DNA from: Mycolicibacterium chitae
GTDB lineage: Bacteria; Actinomycetota; Actinomycetes; Mycobacteriales; Mycobacteriaceae
DNA: 64,000 nucleotides
Direction: 5' to 3'
Assembly (NCBI RefSeq): GCF_900637205.1
Contig: NZ_LR134355.1
Coordinates: 1,798,001 to 1,862,000 of the forward strand
The notes below the pieces were generated by a model. That model was given only the letters and a program-made list of their open reading frames with translations. It was not told the origin of the DNA and ran no database searches. The translations under genes and the position numbers were made by a program. Shown here one piece after another: positions 21,901 to 29,445 of this stretch. The number at the start of each line of letters is the position of its first letter. Within the stretch, counting starts at the first letter, position 1.

Positions 21901-22302
21901 GGACTCACCGGTGAGCCACTTGAGGACCAGGCCGGTGACGGTGCGGCCGCCGTCGCTGGCGTAGGTGACCGCGACCGCCGACCAGGCGGTGCCGTCGCCG
22001 CGCAGGTACATCACCTTCGAGGTGCCGCCGTCGCTGCGCTGCCCCCAGGCGCCGCGCACATACTTGTCGACGGTGCGGCGCCCGGCGCTGGACCCGGCGG
22101 CGGTGTTGTCGCCCGAGGCGTTGAAGTTGCGGCGGTTGAACGGCAGGAAGCCCAGCGAGATCGCGTCCAGCAGCGAGGATTTGCCGCTGCCGGAGGCCCC
22201 GGCGATCAGCGCGCCGCCGGGGCTGAAACGGATGTCGTGGTACCCGTCGAACACGCCCCAGTTGATGACCTGCAGGCGGGACAGGTGGAACTGCTCAGAC
22301 AT
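18934..22302 (-). CDS. jetC: SMC-like ATPase JetC/MksB/EptC (Wadjet condensin)
   Basis: 1,122 residues. N-terminal Walker [15 protein letters not shown] at about 35-48, C-terminal ABC signature [11 protein letters not shown] at about 991 and Walker [15 protein letters not shown]. The long middle part has coiled-coil character ([40 protein letters not shown]) around a hinge region near residues 470-560. JetC-type proteins dimerise and, with JetA and JetB, extrude DNA loops and recognise small circular plasmids. The ATG at 22302 overlaps the end of jetB; a TTG three bases earlier is less likely. Related mycobacterial proteins (EptC/MksB) restrict plasmid maintenance in M. smegmatis. No jetD follows. 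Confidence 0.93.
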   Translation of the reverse strand: MSEQFHLSRLQVINWGVFDGYHDIRFSPGGALIAGASGSGKSSLLDAISLGFLPFNRRNFNASGDNTAAGSSAGRRTVDKYVRGAWGQRSDGGTSKVMYLRGDGTAWSAVAVTYASDGGRTVTGLVLKWLTGESRTDSSSRFVLADGDRDIEEVCNRWAAGRFDTSVFKDDWRFSTKVESQYLAQLYATIGIRSSDAAQQLLGKAKSLKSVGGLEQFVRDFMLDEPDSLARLPEALKQIDPLVEARELLAVAQRKRKILGDIEKIQARYVSESSDLGIIDLVDAPMVRAYTDHVRLAQCPAQIESLDRTIDQLGNEYEDVTRSLNLAKAEADSLNAQISGSSSSIGPLQSQVAAAEAQAEEVSRRSAAYESLLAAQDLEAPETADEFWNLREELTNQATELMAKLDRGREASTDAEYAQKVARMARDDAAKELKRVEQVGSALPESAITMRDFICAAVGVDAAELPYIAELLDLRPEHSRWRVAVEKVLRGVGLRLLVPDRHYAAVLRFVNETNMRGRLQLHHVRASLVGATPVEAEPNTLAGKLFLVDPNHPCAAEAADVVAHAGDHICVDTPDVFNRFRRAVTDTGLYKDSDRLAVKDDRRPLKQADYIYQGDVATKIDALTVDLANAEQAYQEARRAADDIAAQRQQWRDRAAASRAICEQFPQWNHIDTETADKHADRLREQFEILLADHPDIEALSERAEECWSEIQTLMTRRGAIQTRRDDLDHRRTQLLELSERLSPPFVSEPLTGLLHRYAAEVPVPLELLGPEPHREALFSAIRREREQLRESRRRSYDELARILNTFDTAFPDAIPNDSEVFDERVHDYVALCRHIDERELPEAYERMMRLVTEQAPDAILTLHRVAEQETRRISEQIDRVNTGLGAVEFNSGTKLTLRATPRHLTAVAELTDIVRAISRRIAEVGLGDKQAILDQYADILRLRNRLASTAPEDKAWTRDALDVRNRFTFDCAEWDADSDELIRTHSNAGDNSGGEQEKLMAFCLAGALSFNLASPDGGDNRPVFAQLMLDEAFSKSDPQFAQQALQAFRKFGFQLVIVATVQNATTIQPYIDSVVMVSKREASGRNARPVATVATKTISDFTALRHEMTATANAERVPTPV

Positions 22303-23011
22303 CAATGCCGGCTTCCTGGTCGTCGGGGTCGTCCGGGGCGGCCGGGGTGCCGCCGGAGAGCAGCAGCTCGAACTGCTGCTGCAACTCGGCGATCACCGAG
22401 GCCGTCATCACCGCGGTGATGACGGGGCTGACGGTGTAGCTGTCCTCGTCGTCGCGGCTCTTGCGCAGGATCTCCAGGCCGGCCAGTCGCGCGATGGCCG
22501 CGTCGATGCGGGCGGTGAACGTCACCGCGTCGCGGTCGACCTCGTTGAGCACCCCGGAGAACAGCGCGTGCATCTCGTCGCGGCTGATCACCACGTTCTG
22601 ATCGCCGGAGGCCCGCATGAACTGGGCCAGGTGCAGCGCCAGGATGGAGTCGTAGGTGCCCAGCGGTTCGCGGCGCAAAAGCTTGACGCCGCGGGCGGAT
22701 TCGTAGCGGGCCTGCTCGATGAACGCCACGTCCACGTTCTCGGCGATCCGCAGCATCAGGTCCAGCTCGGACAGGCGCACGCTGAGTTCGGCGCGATACT
22801 CCAGCACCCAGCTGTAGAGGTCGCGGTCGGTCTCGGCGCTGATGTAGCGGCGAGTCAGCAGGTGTTGCAGCGCCCAGCAGGCCCGGTCGGGCAGTTCGCT
22901 GACGTCGCCGTCGAAGCGGGGGCGGCGCTGCTGCGGGACGCGTGTGCTCTGGTCGACCTCGGGCAGGGCGGCCAGCGCCGCGTAGTCCAGTTCGGTGTCG
23001 CCGGTGGTCAC
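22295..23011 (-). CDS. jetB: Condensin accessory subunit JetB/MksE (DUF4194)
   Basis: 238 residues from a GTG overlapping the jetA stop (GTGA); sequence further upstream in this frame is antisense to jetA. Winged-helix kleisin-associated protein of the MksE type: [40 protein letters not shown]-like helices, [17 protein letters not shown] and [20 protein letters not shown]. It bridges the JetA kleisin and the JetC heads. Acidic C-terminal tail ([12 protein letters not shown]). Confidence 0.9.
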   Translation of the reverse strand: MTTGDTELDYAALAALPEVDQSTRVPQQRRPRFDGDVSELPDRACWALQHLLTRRYISAETDRDLYSWVLEYRAELSVRLSELDLMLRIAENVDVAFIEQARYESARGVKLLRREPLGTYDSILALHLAQFMRASGDQNVVISRDEMHALFSGVLNEVDRDAVTFTARIDAAIARLAGLEILRKSRDDEDSYTVSPVITAVMTASVIAELQQQFELLLSGGTPAAPDDPDDQEAGIDV

Positions 23012-24486
23012 GGGGCGGCTCCCAACAGGGTGGAGATGGGTTCGGTGAACATCAGGCGCGGGACCTCCATCTGGCGGTCGTGGCCGTCGACGGACTGGAA
23101 CCGCACGACGGTCGATTCGTTGGTGGTCTCGGCGCCGGGCTGTTTCAGCGCCCAGGACCACAGCACGATGACGTGGCCCAGGTAGGCTGCGTCGAGGCGG
23201 TCGACCGCCTCCGGCAGCGACAGCGGGCCGTCGACGATCGCGGTGTTGATCATCTCCGACATGGCCGGGGCGTCGACCTGGGTAGTGAGCGCGGCGAAGC
23301 TGGCGATGTCGACCTCGCCCTGGGCGACCTCGGCGGGTTTCGGATTGGACAGGTCGCCGATCCTGAAGCTCAGGGCGCCAACGGAACTGATGGTGTGGCG
23401 GGCCAGCGGCAGCTCGAGATCCAGGCGCGAGTCCGTCAGCGAGGTCTTCAGCAGGTTGCGCGAGGCGCCGATGGCGTCGCCCAGTTGGCGGGCCACCCCG
23501 CGGCTCTGCTCGAGCATGCCGAAGGCCGTGAACCGCTTGACCCGCTGCGCGCAGCGCTGCTGGATGCGCTCCACCTCGTCGATCTGGTGGCCGACCAGTT
23601 CGAAGAACCCGGCCATCACCTTGCGCAGCGCCGGGTCCAGGCCGGGCAGGCCGTCGGCGACCGCGGCGACGTCGGCCTCGAACTCGGCACGCTGATCGGG
23701 GTCGTTGATCATGCGCAGGAAGGCGCGGTGGCTGTCGCGGCCCTGGGAGTCCCAGGCGGCCTGGTAGTCGGCGTACATCTGGCGCTGCCGGTCGCGGTAC
23801 TGCACGTTGCTGTCGATCGGGTCGTCCAGGGCGGCGGTGGCCTGCTCGATCATGGTGCCGTACTGGCCGATGTCGGTGATCAACCGTTCCATCTGCAGCG
23901 CGATGGCGTGCGCCTCGTCGTAGGAGTCGGTGAGGTCCGGGGCAGGGCGGTCCAGGTCGTGGCCCTGCTCCAGCGCGTCCAATTCTTCTTGCAGCGCGGC
24001 GATCTCGGCTTCGATGCCGGCCCGGATGCGGTCGGTGTCGTTGCCCACCCGCAGCGCGATCTGCTTGAGCCGGGAGGCGATGCCGGTGATGGAGCCGCCG
24101 GTGGCGATGGTGTCCTTGCGGCGCATGCCCCGCAGGAAGTCCAGCGCGCGGCGGGCCTCCTGGGTGAGGTGGCACAGGTTGCGCTCGTGGCCGGGGCGGG
24201 TGTCGGCGACCCGGTGCAGCCAGCCCTGGCTGGCCCAGGACTTGATCAGCGCCAGGCCGGACTGGCCGTCGGGGCGCTCAAGGTCGTCGAGGTCGCGTTC
24301 GAGCAGGACCACCAGCTCGGTCTCGGGGACCACCCCGCCGCCGAGGTGGCGTTCCATCAGCGTGGCGTAGAGGTGCAGGTTCTGCGTGGCCAACAGCCGG
24401 ACGGTGGGGGAGCCCTGGAGGTCGCGGTGCTGTGCGAGCAGCTCGGGAGCGGACAGCGTGGCTTCGTGCTCAGCGGTGGCGTCCAC
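23008..24486 (-). CDS. jetA: Condensin kleisin subunit JetA/MksF (DUF3375)
   Basis: 492 residues. GTG start with GGAG five bases upstream. The DUF3375 pattern is clear: N-terminal helices LQGSPTVRLLATQNLHLYAT, then WASQGWLHRVADTRPGHERN, LTQEARRALDFLRGM, followed by a long coiled-coil middle (IRAGIEAEIAALQEELDALEQ) and a C-terminal domain with PRLMFTEPISTLLG. First gene of the jetABC operon. Confidence 0.92.
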   Translation of the reverse strand: MDATAEHEATLSAPELLAQHRDLQGSPTVRLLATQNLHLYATLMERHLGGGVVPETELVVLLERDLDDLERPDGQSGLALIKSWASQGWLHRVADTRPGHERNLCHLTQEARRALDFLRGMRRKDTIATGGSITGIASRLKQIALRVGNDTDRIRAGIEAEIAALQEELDALEQGHDLDRPAPDLTDSYDEAHAIALQMERLITDIGQYGTMIEQATAALDDPIDSNVQYRDRQRQMYADYQAAWDSQGRDSHRAFLRMINDPDQRAEFEADVAAVADGLPGLDPALRKVMAGFFELVGHQIDEVERIQQRCAQRVKRFTAFGMLEQSRGVARQLGDAIGASRNLLKTSLTDSRLDLELPLARHTISSVGALSFRIGDLSNPKPAEVAQGEVDIASFAALTTQVDAPAMSEMINTAIVDGPLSLPEAVDRLDAAYLGHVIVLWSWALKQPGAETTNESTVVRFQSVDGHDRQMEVPRLMFTEPISTLLGAAP

Positions 24487-25061
24487 TCGTCTCCTTTCCC
24501 TGGCCGTGTCTCCGGAGGGTCCAACTTAGGCGACGGCGCCGACGACACCCCGCTGCCGCCTCCGCCTGCGGGGCGCGTGTCGGGCGTGTCTGATCACAGG
24601 GGTCTCAGGGGGTTGCTGGCGTCACTCTGGTTACTGGGGATCTGGGGCTGGGGGTCGGTGCGGCCGGCGGGGCCGCCGCCGCTGCTGCTGCTGCCGCGCC
24701 CAGAGTTGGGTTGTTGACCCGAACCCGCAGGACGTGGTGTGAACATGTCCACCCTCGGCGCCTCGTCAGGTCTCCGGAGCGCAGCCGTTCCTCCAAGGTG
24801 GCGGCCCGGGCCCGCATCCGGCGCCCCTGGGCATTCCGAATTGCCCACCTCGCAGCGACACCTGAGCGACTTTGCGCCCGGGCCGACGAGGCGTGTCGCT
24901 CATTGTCGCTCGAAGGTGGGCTTCTCGATGTGCGCGTCCTCTCGCGGTGAGCGCTTCCTCTTCTGTCGGTGGCCGGGTCTAGTCTCTGCGCTGTCGTCGT
25001 GTGGGGACTCGGAGACCGCTCCGATACGCGACGGCCAGAAGTTCACCTGAGGGGGGAGAAC
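24487..25061. other. 575-bp divergent intergenic region
   Basis: Lies between the divergent starts of jetA (24486) and the lipoprotein gene (25062). No reading frame here has a recognisable product. It holds a short CTG-rich run near 24670-24690 and a large imperfect palindrome (listed separately). It should contain the promoters of both neighbours, but no convincing -35/-10 pair could be assigned. Confidence 0.6.
24843..24921. repeat. Large imperfect inverted repeat built from GAGCGAC units
   Basis: The left arm 24843-24870 and right arm 24895-24921 are inverted copies, with two single-base bulges and few mismatches. Each arm reads CCCACCT, then AGCGACA, then TGAGCGAC. The 24-base loop is GC-rich. 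Within each arm the unit (G)AGCGAC is repeated. It lies in a divergent intergenic region rather than after a gene, so a simple terminator is unlikely. Confidence 0.6.
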
Positions 25062-25544
25062 ATGTTCAGCAATGTAGTCGCGGGAGTGCTTGGCGGACTG
25101 GCTTGTTGTGGATTGGTGGCCTGCGCTGGTGCTCCGCAATCGCAACCCGTCGAAACCGTGACGGTGACCCGTGCGGCGACGGATGCCGAAGTGCAGCGTC
25201 TCGATACCGAGCGGCAGACGCTGGCTGAAGAGCAAGCCGCCCAGGAGCAGCAAGCGACATCTCTGGACACCAGGGAATCAGCCGTGGCGGAGAAGGAGCG
25301 GCTGGCTCAATTGAGCACCATTCCGGGGACCGGAATATTTCTGGTTGGGCCCGAGATCCTGCCCGGGACCTACCGGGCAACGCCGAGCAGCGGTTGCTAC
25401 TGGGAGCGATTGCAGGGCACGTCGGGCGAATTCCACGACCTCATCGCCAATGGGAACGAGGATGGGCCGGTCGTTGTCACCATCTCGCCGAGTGACGTGG
25501 CCTTCTCGACCTCGCGGTGCGGGGAGTGGAATCGGCTCAGCTGA
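25062..25544 (+). CDS. Putative secreted lipoprotein
   Basis: 160 residues from an ATG preceded by GGGGGGAG. Signal peptide with lipobox LVAC (Cys21). Residues about 35-85 form a Gln/Glu-rich coiled coil (EVQRLDTERQTLAEEQAAQE). The C-terminal domain has GTGIFLVGPEILPGTYRATP, SGCYWERLQG and a final STSRCGEW; the two Cys may form a disulfide. This C-terminal pattern recurs in actinobacterial secreted proteins of unknown function. Monocistronic. Confidence 0.85.
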   Translation: MFSNVVAGVLGGLACCGLVACAGAPQSQPVETVTVTRAATDAEVQRLDTERQTLAEEQAAQEQQATSLDTRESAVAEKERLAQLSTIPGTGIFLVGPEILPGTYRATPSSGCYWERLQGTSGEFHDLIANGNEDGPVVVTISPSDVAFSTSRCGEWNRLS

Positions 25545-25565
25545 GCCGGCGCAGGTACGCCCCGC

Positions 25566-25655
25566 TCAGGTCAGCAGCGCATCGCACATGATCGGCAGGT
25601 CGCGGCCCCGCACCCCGGTGGCGTGGTTCAATCGCGTTCGCGACGGCGTGCGGCC
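25566..25655 (-). pseudogene. Remnant of a xanthine-dehydrogenase-type 3' end
   Basis: Read on the minus strand this fragment still encodes the last residues RGRDLPIMCDALLT and a stop. It matches the end of the molybdopterin subunit gene at 27361: 34 bases are identical (25571-25604 = 27366-27399), then similarity continues with several substitutions and a one-base shift and fades by about 25655. The two copies are in the same orientation and enclose the ERCC4 nuclease and VapBC genes. Confidence 0.8.
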
Positions 25656-25693
25656 GGCCTCGGCGAGCAGTCCGCGCAGACGGCCGAGTGTGA

Positions 25694-26680
25694 TCACGGG
25701 TTGCTCGGGTGTGCGTCACGCCACGCCTGCCATACCTCGGGCCGCAATCGTCCGCGGTCGGGCACCGGCAGCCCGGCCGAGCGGGCCCAGGCACGCACAT
25801 CGGCGGTACTCGGACCGTCAGCGGTCGGCGCGGGCACGGCAATGTCGATACGGGCATCCGAGATCCGTTGCAGTGCAGCACTTTCAGTGGTCGCCCAGGA
25901 GTGCGCGGCTGCGAGGAATCGGTAGGTCCATTCTTCGGCCAACGGGCGGGTCTCGCAGAAGACGATCGGCACGCTCGGCCAACGGACCTGTAGTTCGGCC
26001 AGCCCGTCGGCAACGATCGCCGGGCGTACCCGGTCGAGTTTGAACAACTGTGAGTAGCGGTCCTCGACGACGACCGCTGCCCGCGGCAGCGCGGCCAGAT
26101 CGGCGACCTGAAAGCGCAGCCGACCGTTGATCAGGCTGCTCACCAGATCGGCCAGCGATTTGCGTTCGACGCTGGCTACCAATTGCCCGTCGACGTTCAG
26201 GCCGTAGTCGCCGCAAGGTAATGCGCGAGTCTCGGTGGTCGCCTGCTGGCCGGTGAACCGGTAGGCGTAGCGCTCGTGGCTGTCGACGAGGATGGGTAAC
26301 TGCTCAATGCCCTGGGCGCGCGCGGTCGGGGTGCGGACGCTGGGGCGGGCCTGCTTGCGGGTGCGCGGCGATTGCCAGAACACCACGTCTCGGCCGCGCG
26401 CGCTGGTGAACACCAATTGGGAACGGTTCTCGCGTCCCCGATGCAGAATCAGGTCGATGGACGCACCCCGACGCTGACATGACCGCAGCGGCAACCGCTC
26501 CACGACGTCCGCGTCGTCGGGCCACTCGGCGAGGCTGACCGGGTGACAGTAGAGGGCCTTGATGCGGGGCCAGGTTCCCGAAGTCCGGAACAGCAGGTCA
26601 CCGTCCGGTTGGGGGATGCGCAGCAGGTAGCCCAGCCGGGAGTCCTCGGCCGGATTCAGCGCGATCAGCAACTCCGTCAT
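25694..26680 (-). CDS. ERCC4-domain nuclease with Lsr2-type C-terminal DNA-binding domain
   Basis: 328 residues. The middle part is an ERCC4/XPF-type nuclease: ILVDSHERYAYRF, LPCGDYGL, the metal-binding motif SVERKSLADLVSSL, and AAVVVEDRYSQLF. The last 35 residues (STADVRAWARSAGLPVPDRG then RLRPEVWQAW) match the DNA-binding domain of Lsr2, which recognises AT-rich DNA through an RGR-type hook; here the sequence reads DRGRLR. The N-terminal 130 residues are not recognised. The combination predicts a nuclease directed to AT-rich, possibly foreign DNA. ATG start; upstream neighbour is vapC on the same strand, 22 bases away. Confidence 0.85.
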   Translation of the reverse strand: MTELLIALNPAEDSRLGYLLRIPQPDGDLLFRTSGTWPRIKALYCHPVSLAEWPDDADVVERLPLRSCQRRGASIDLILHRGRENRSQLVFTSARGRDVVFWQSPRTRKQARPSVRTPTARAQGIEQLPILVDSHERYAYRFTGQQATTETRALPCGDYGLNVDGQLVASVERKSLADLVSSLINGRLRFQVADLAALPRAAVVVEDRYSQLFKLDRVRPAIVADGLAELQVRWPSVPIVFCETRPLAEEWTYRFLAAAHSWATTESAALQRISDARIDIAVPAPTADGPSTADVRAWARSAGLPVPDRGRLRPEVWQAWRDAHPSNP

Positions 26681-26702
26681 CTGCTCAGTGTGCCTCGTGC
26701 AA

Positions 26703-27086
26703 TCAATTCGGGACGATCGTTACGGCGCAACTGATTCCGGGTGCTCGGCTCAGTCGAGCATCAGCGGTCACCAGTGGGCAATCGAGCGCCTCGGCCAGTG
26801 CGACGTACATGGCGTCGTAGGCGGTGACGTTGTCGCGCAGCGCCCATACCCGACCCAGCAGTGGCGCCGCCGCGTACCGGATGATCCCGAGCCCAGCCCA
26901 GACATCAAGGGCGCGTCGAGCAGCCTCGGGGGTGAGTGCGCCCGCGGCGGACGGTCGTCGCAGGGTGCTGATGACTTCGGTGTCGACCAGATGCGGGGCA
27001 TTGATCGTCTCGGTCGAGATGAGCCGACGTGCCAGTCCGTCGTTCAGTAGAGCGGAGATCGCGGCGGACGCGTCGAGGACGATCAC
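26703..27086 (-). CDS. vapC: VapC-type PIN-domain ribonuclease toxin
   Basis: 127 residues. The four acidic PIN residues are visible: Asp5 (MIVLDAS), Glu37 (VDTEVI), Asp91 (TAYDAMYVALAE) and Asp109 (LVTADARL). Such toxins cleave RNA in a Mg-dependent way and are held inactive by the antitoxin. GTG start overlapping the vapB stop (GTGA). Confidence 0.92.
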   Translation of the reverse strand: MIVLDASAAISALLNDGLARRLISTETINAPHLVDTEVISTLRRPSAAGALTPEAARRALDVWAGLGIIRYAAAPLLGRVWALRDNVTAYDAMYVALAEALDCPLVTADARLSRAPGISCAVTIVPN

Positions 27087-27298
27087 CGTCGGTCGGCCTC
27101 GATGTATTCGACGATGTCCGCGGGCGGAATTCCGAGATCAGGCAGTGTGGCAAGGAGTGCCGCGTTGTCCACTCGGCGCGTCGCGGCATCGAGTTCGCGT
27201 ATCGCGACAGCGGTCACCGAGGTGTTCGCAGCGCGCGCCATTCGCTCCAGACGATCCATGACGACGTCGGGCACATTGCGCAGGTGCAGGGCTCGCAT
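27083..27298 (-). CDS. vapB: VapB/FitA-type ribbon-helix-helix antitoxin
   Basis: 71 residues. The N-terminal strand and two helices (MRALHLRNVPDVVMDRLERM, TSVTAVAIRELDAATRR) are the ribbon-helix-helix fold of FitA-like antitoxins; the C-terminal LGIPPADIVEYIEADRR would wrap and block the toxin. Cotranscribed with vapC. Autorepression is suggested by the operator array just upstream. Confidence 0.88.
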   Translation of the reverse strand: MRALHLRNVPDVVMDRLERMARAANTSVTAVAIRELDAATRRVDNAALLATLPDLGIPPADIVEYIEADRR

Positions 27299-27306
27299 GT
27301 GTCGAT

Positions 27307-27345
27307 GCTAGCAAAACGCTAGCGAAACCCTAGCAAGATGGTAGC
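27307..27345 (-). promoter_or_regulatory. VapB operator array, four GCTAGC-like sites at 11-bp spacing
   Basis: GCTAGC at 27307 and 27318, CCTAGC at 27329 and GGTAGC at 27340 are spaced by exactly 11 bases. The sites are palindromic or near-palindromic and lie nine bases upstream of the vapB start, so bound dimers would sit on one face of the helix and cover the promoter. Confidence 0.7.
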
Positions 27346-27360
27346 CCGCACGAAAGGCTC

Positions 27361-29445
27361 TCAGCTCAGCAGCGCATCGCACATGATCGGCAGGTCGCGC
27401 ACCCGCACCCCGGTGGCATGGTAGATCGCGTTGGCGACGGCGGCGGCCGAGCCGACGATGCCGATCTCGCCGGCCCCGCGCGAGCCCATCGGGTTGGAGT
27501 GCTCGTCGACGCTGTCGAGCCACAGTGCGTCGATCTCGGGGATGTCGGCGTGCGCGCTGATGTGGTAGCTGGCCAGGTCGCGGGTGACGATATGGCCGAA
27601 GCGGTGATCGCGCACGCTCTCCTCATGCAGCGCCATCGACAGGCCCATGGTCATGCCGCCGATGAGCTGGGAGCGCAGCGTCGCGGGGTTGATGACCCGG
27701 CCGACGGAGAAGACGCCGAGCATCCGCGCGATGTGGATCTCGCCGGTGTAGCGGCTGACGTGGGCCTCGGCGAACTGCGCGCCGAAGGAGTACATGCCGT
27801 AGTTCTGCGCGTCCTCGTTCTCGGGTGCCTCGGCGGTGGTGGTCACACCCGGTGCGGGGTTGTCACCGTGGTCGTAGCGGAACCGTTGTGCCGCAGCGTG
27901 GATCGCGGTGCCCCAGGAGCTGATGCCTGAGGAGCCGCCCTCCACCGAGGCCGACGGCAGGTCGGTGTCGCCGATCTGCAACTCGACCGCGTCGACATCG
28001 ACGTCGAGCACGTCGGCGGCGATCTGGGTCAGCGCGGTCCAGGTGCCGGTGCCGATGTCGACCGCGCCGATGGCCACGGCGTAGCGCCCGGGCGCGGTGC
28101 ATTCGATGCGGGCGGCGTTGCCGGGCATGTTCATCGCCGGATACACCGCCGAGGCGACGCCGGTGCCGATCAGCCATTCACCGTTGCTGCGGATACCCGG
28201 TTCGGGGTTGCGGGGGTGCCAGCCGAAGCGTTCTGCGCCGGTGCTGAGGCATTCGACGAGGCGTCGGTCCGACCACGGGTTGCCCGTTTCGGGGTCGACG
28301 TCGGGTTCGTTGCGCCGGCGTAGTTCGATGGGGTCGAGGTCGCAGGCGACCGCGAGTTCGTCCATCGCCACCTCGAGCGCGTAGGTGCCCGGGCATTCGC
28401 CGGGGGCGCGCATCCAGAACGGCACGGCCACATCCAGTTTCGCCAGCCGATGCGTGGTAGCCCGGGTGGGGCTCGCGTACATCATCCGGGTGACGACGGC
28501 GGTCTGCTCGGCGAATTCCTTGGCTGCGGAGCTCTGTTCGACGACGTCGTGTCGGAAGGCGGTGATCCTGCCGTCTTTGGTGGCGCCGAGTTTGAGGTGC
28601 TGGATGGTGGGGGTGCGGTAGCCGACGACATCGAACATCTGCTGGCGGGTCAGCGCCAGCTTGACTGGGCGCCCGGGGACGCGCTGGGCGGCCATGATGG
28701 CCAGCGTGTTGTGCGAGTGCGGTGCGCCCTTGGAGCCGAAGCCACCGCCGACGTTCTTGGCGACGATCCGGACCTGCTCGGGCTCGAATCCGAACAGGGT
28801 GGCGAGCTTCTCGCGGGCGGCGTGCACGCCCTGGGTGGAGGCGTACAGCGTGAGACTGTCGTTGTCCCACAGCGCGATACAGGAATGCGGCTCCATCGGG
28901 TTGTTGTGCTCGTGCGGGGTGGTGTAGGTCTGCTCGACGAGGACCTCGGCGTCGCGCAGGGCGGCCTCGACGTCGCCGTCGGTGGTATCGGTGGGGAACC
29001 CGGCGTTGACTTCCTCGGGGGCGTAGAGGTCCGGGTCGTCGGGACGCAGCTCGGTGTGGTGGGTCTCGGCGTCGTAGTCGACGTGCACGAGTCCCGCGGC
29101 GTGCCGGGCGGTTTCGGCCGTGTCGGCGACGACGGCGCCGACCAACTGGCCGCGGTAGTGCACCTGGTTGTCTTGCAGGATGGTCAGGTCGCCGTCGGAG
29201 GTGTCGGCGAGCTTCGGGGCGTCGAACACGGTCAGCACGGCGGCGACGCCGTCGGTGGCCTGCGCGGCGGCGGTGTCCATGGCGATGATGCGGCCGCGGG
29301 CGACGGTGGCCTGGACGGGGTGCAGGTACAGCGGGGCGTCGAGCTGGTATTCGCAGGCGTACGGGGCCGTGCCGGTGACCTTGGCGGGTCCGTCGAGGCG
29401 GCTCAGCGCGGTGCCGATGGCGTGGGGCTGGACGGCCGTCATCAC
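27361..29445 (-). CDS. Aldehyde oxidoreductase, molybdenum-binding subunit (PaoC/YagR-like)
   Basis: 694 residues, usual for the short xanthine-dehydrogenase-family large subunit of PaoC type. RLDGPAKVTGTAPYACEYQL starts the first domain; ARGRIIAMDTAAAQA follows; the molybdopterin domains show NVGGGFGSKGAPHSHN and PMEPHSCIA, and GSRGAGEIGIVGSA carries the conserved Glu that acts as base. It binds the molybdenum cofactor and hydroxylates aldehydes to acids. Last gene of a three-gene operon, overlapping the FAD subunit gene by four bases. Confidence 0.93.
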   Translation of the reverse strand: MMTAVQPHAIGTALSRLDGPAKVTGTAPYACEYQLDAPLYLHPVQATVARGRIIAMDTAAAQATDGVAAVLTVFDAPKLADTSDGDLTILQDNQVHYRGQLVGAVVADTAETARHAAGLVHVDYDAETHHTELRPDDPDLYAPEEVNAGFPTDTTDGDVEAALRDAEVLVEQTYTTPHEHNNPMEPHSCIALWDNDSLTLYASTQGVHAAREKLATLFGFEPEQVRIVAKNVGGGFGSKGAPHSHNTLAIMAAQRVPGRPVKLALTRQQMFDVVGYRTPTIQHLKLGATKDGRITAFRHDVVEQSSAAKEFAEQTAVVTRMMYASPTRATTHRLAKLDVAVPFWMRAPGECPGTYALEVAMDELAVACDLDPIELRRRNEPDVDPETGNPWSDRRLVECLSTGAERFGWHPRNPEPGIRSNGEWLIGTGVASAVYPAMNMPGNAARIECTAPGRYAVAIGAVDIGTGTWTALTQIAADVLDVDVDAVELQIGDTDLPSASVEGGSSGISSWGTAIHAAAQRFRYDHGDNPAPGVTTTAEAPENEDAQNYGMYSFGAQFAEAHVSRYTGEIHIARMLGVFSVGRVINPATLRSQLIGGMTMGLSMALHEESVRDHRFGHIVTRDLASYHISAHADIPEIDALWLDSVDEHSNPMGSRGAGEIGIVGSAAAVANAIYHATGVRVRDLPIMCDALLS

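Noticed and set aside
19345-22419. A 1,024-codon plus-strand open frame
   Set aside because: Antisense to jetC, which has full SMC-type motifs; the Gly/Ala/Arg-rich translation has no domain.
24594-24848. Possible 84-codon minus-strand gene in the jetA-lipoprotein spacer
   Set aside because: Low-complexity Pro/Gly/Ser/Arg product, no ribosome site and no family features.
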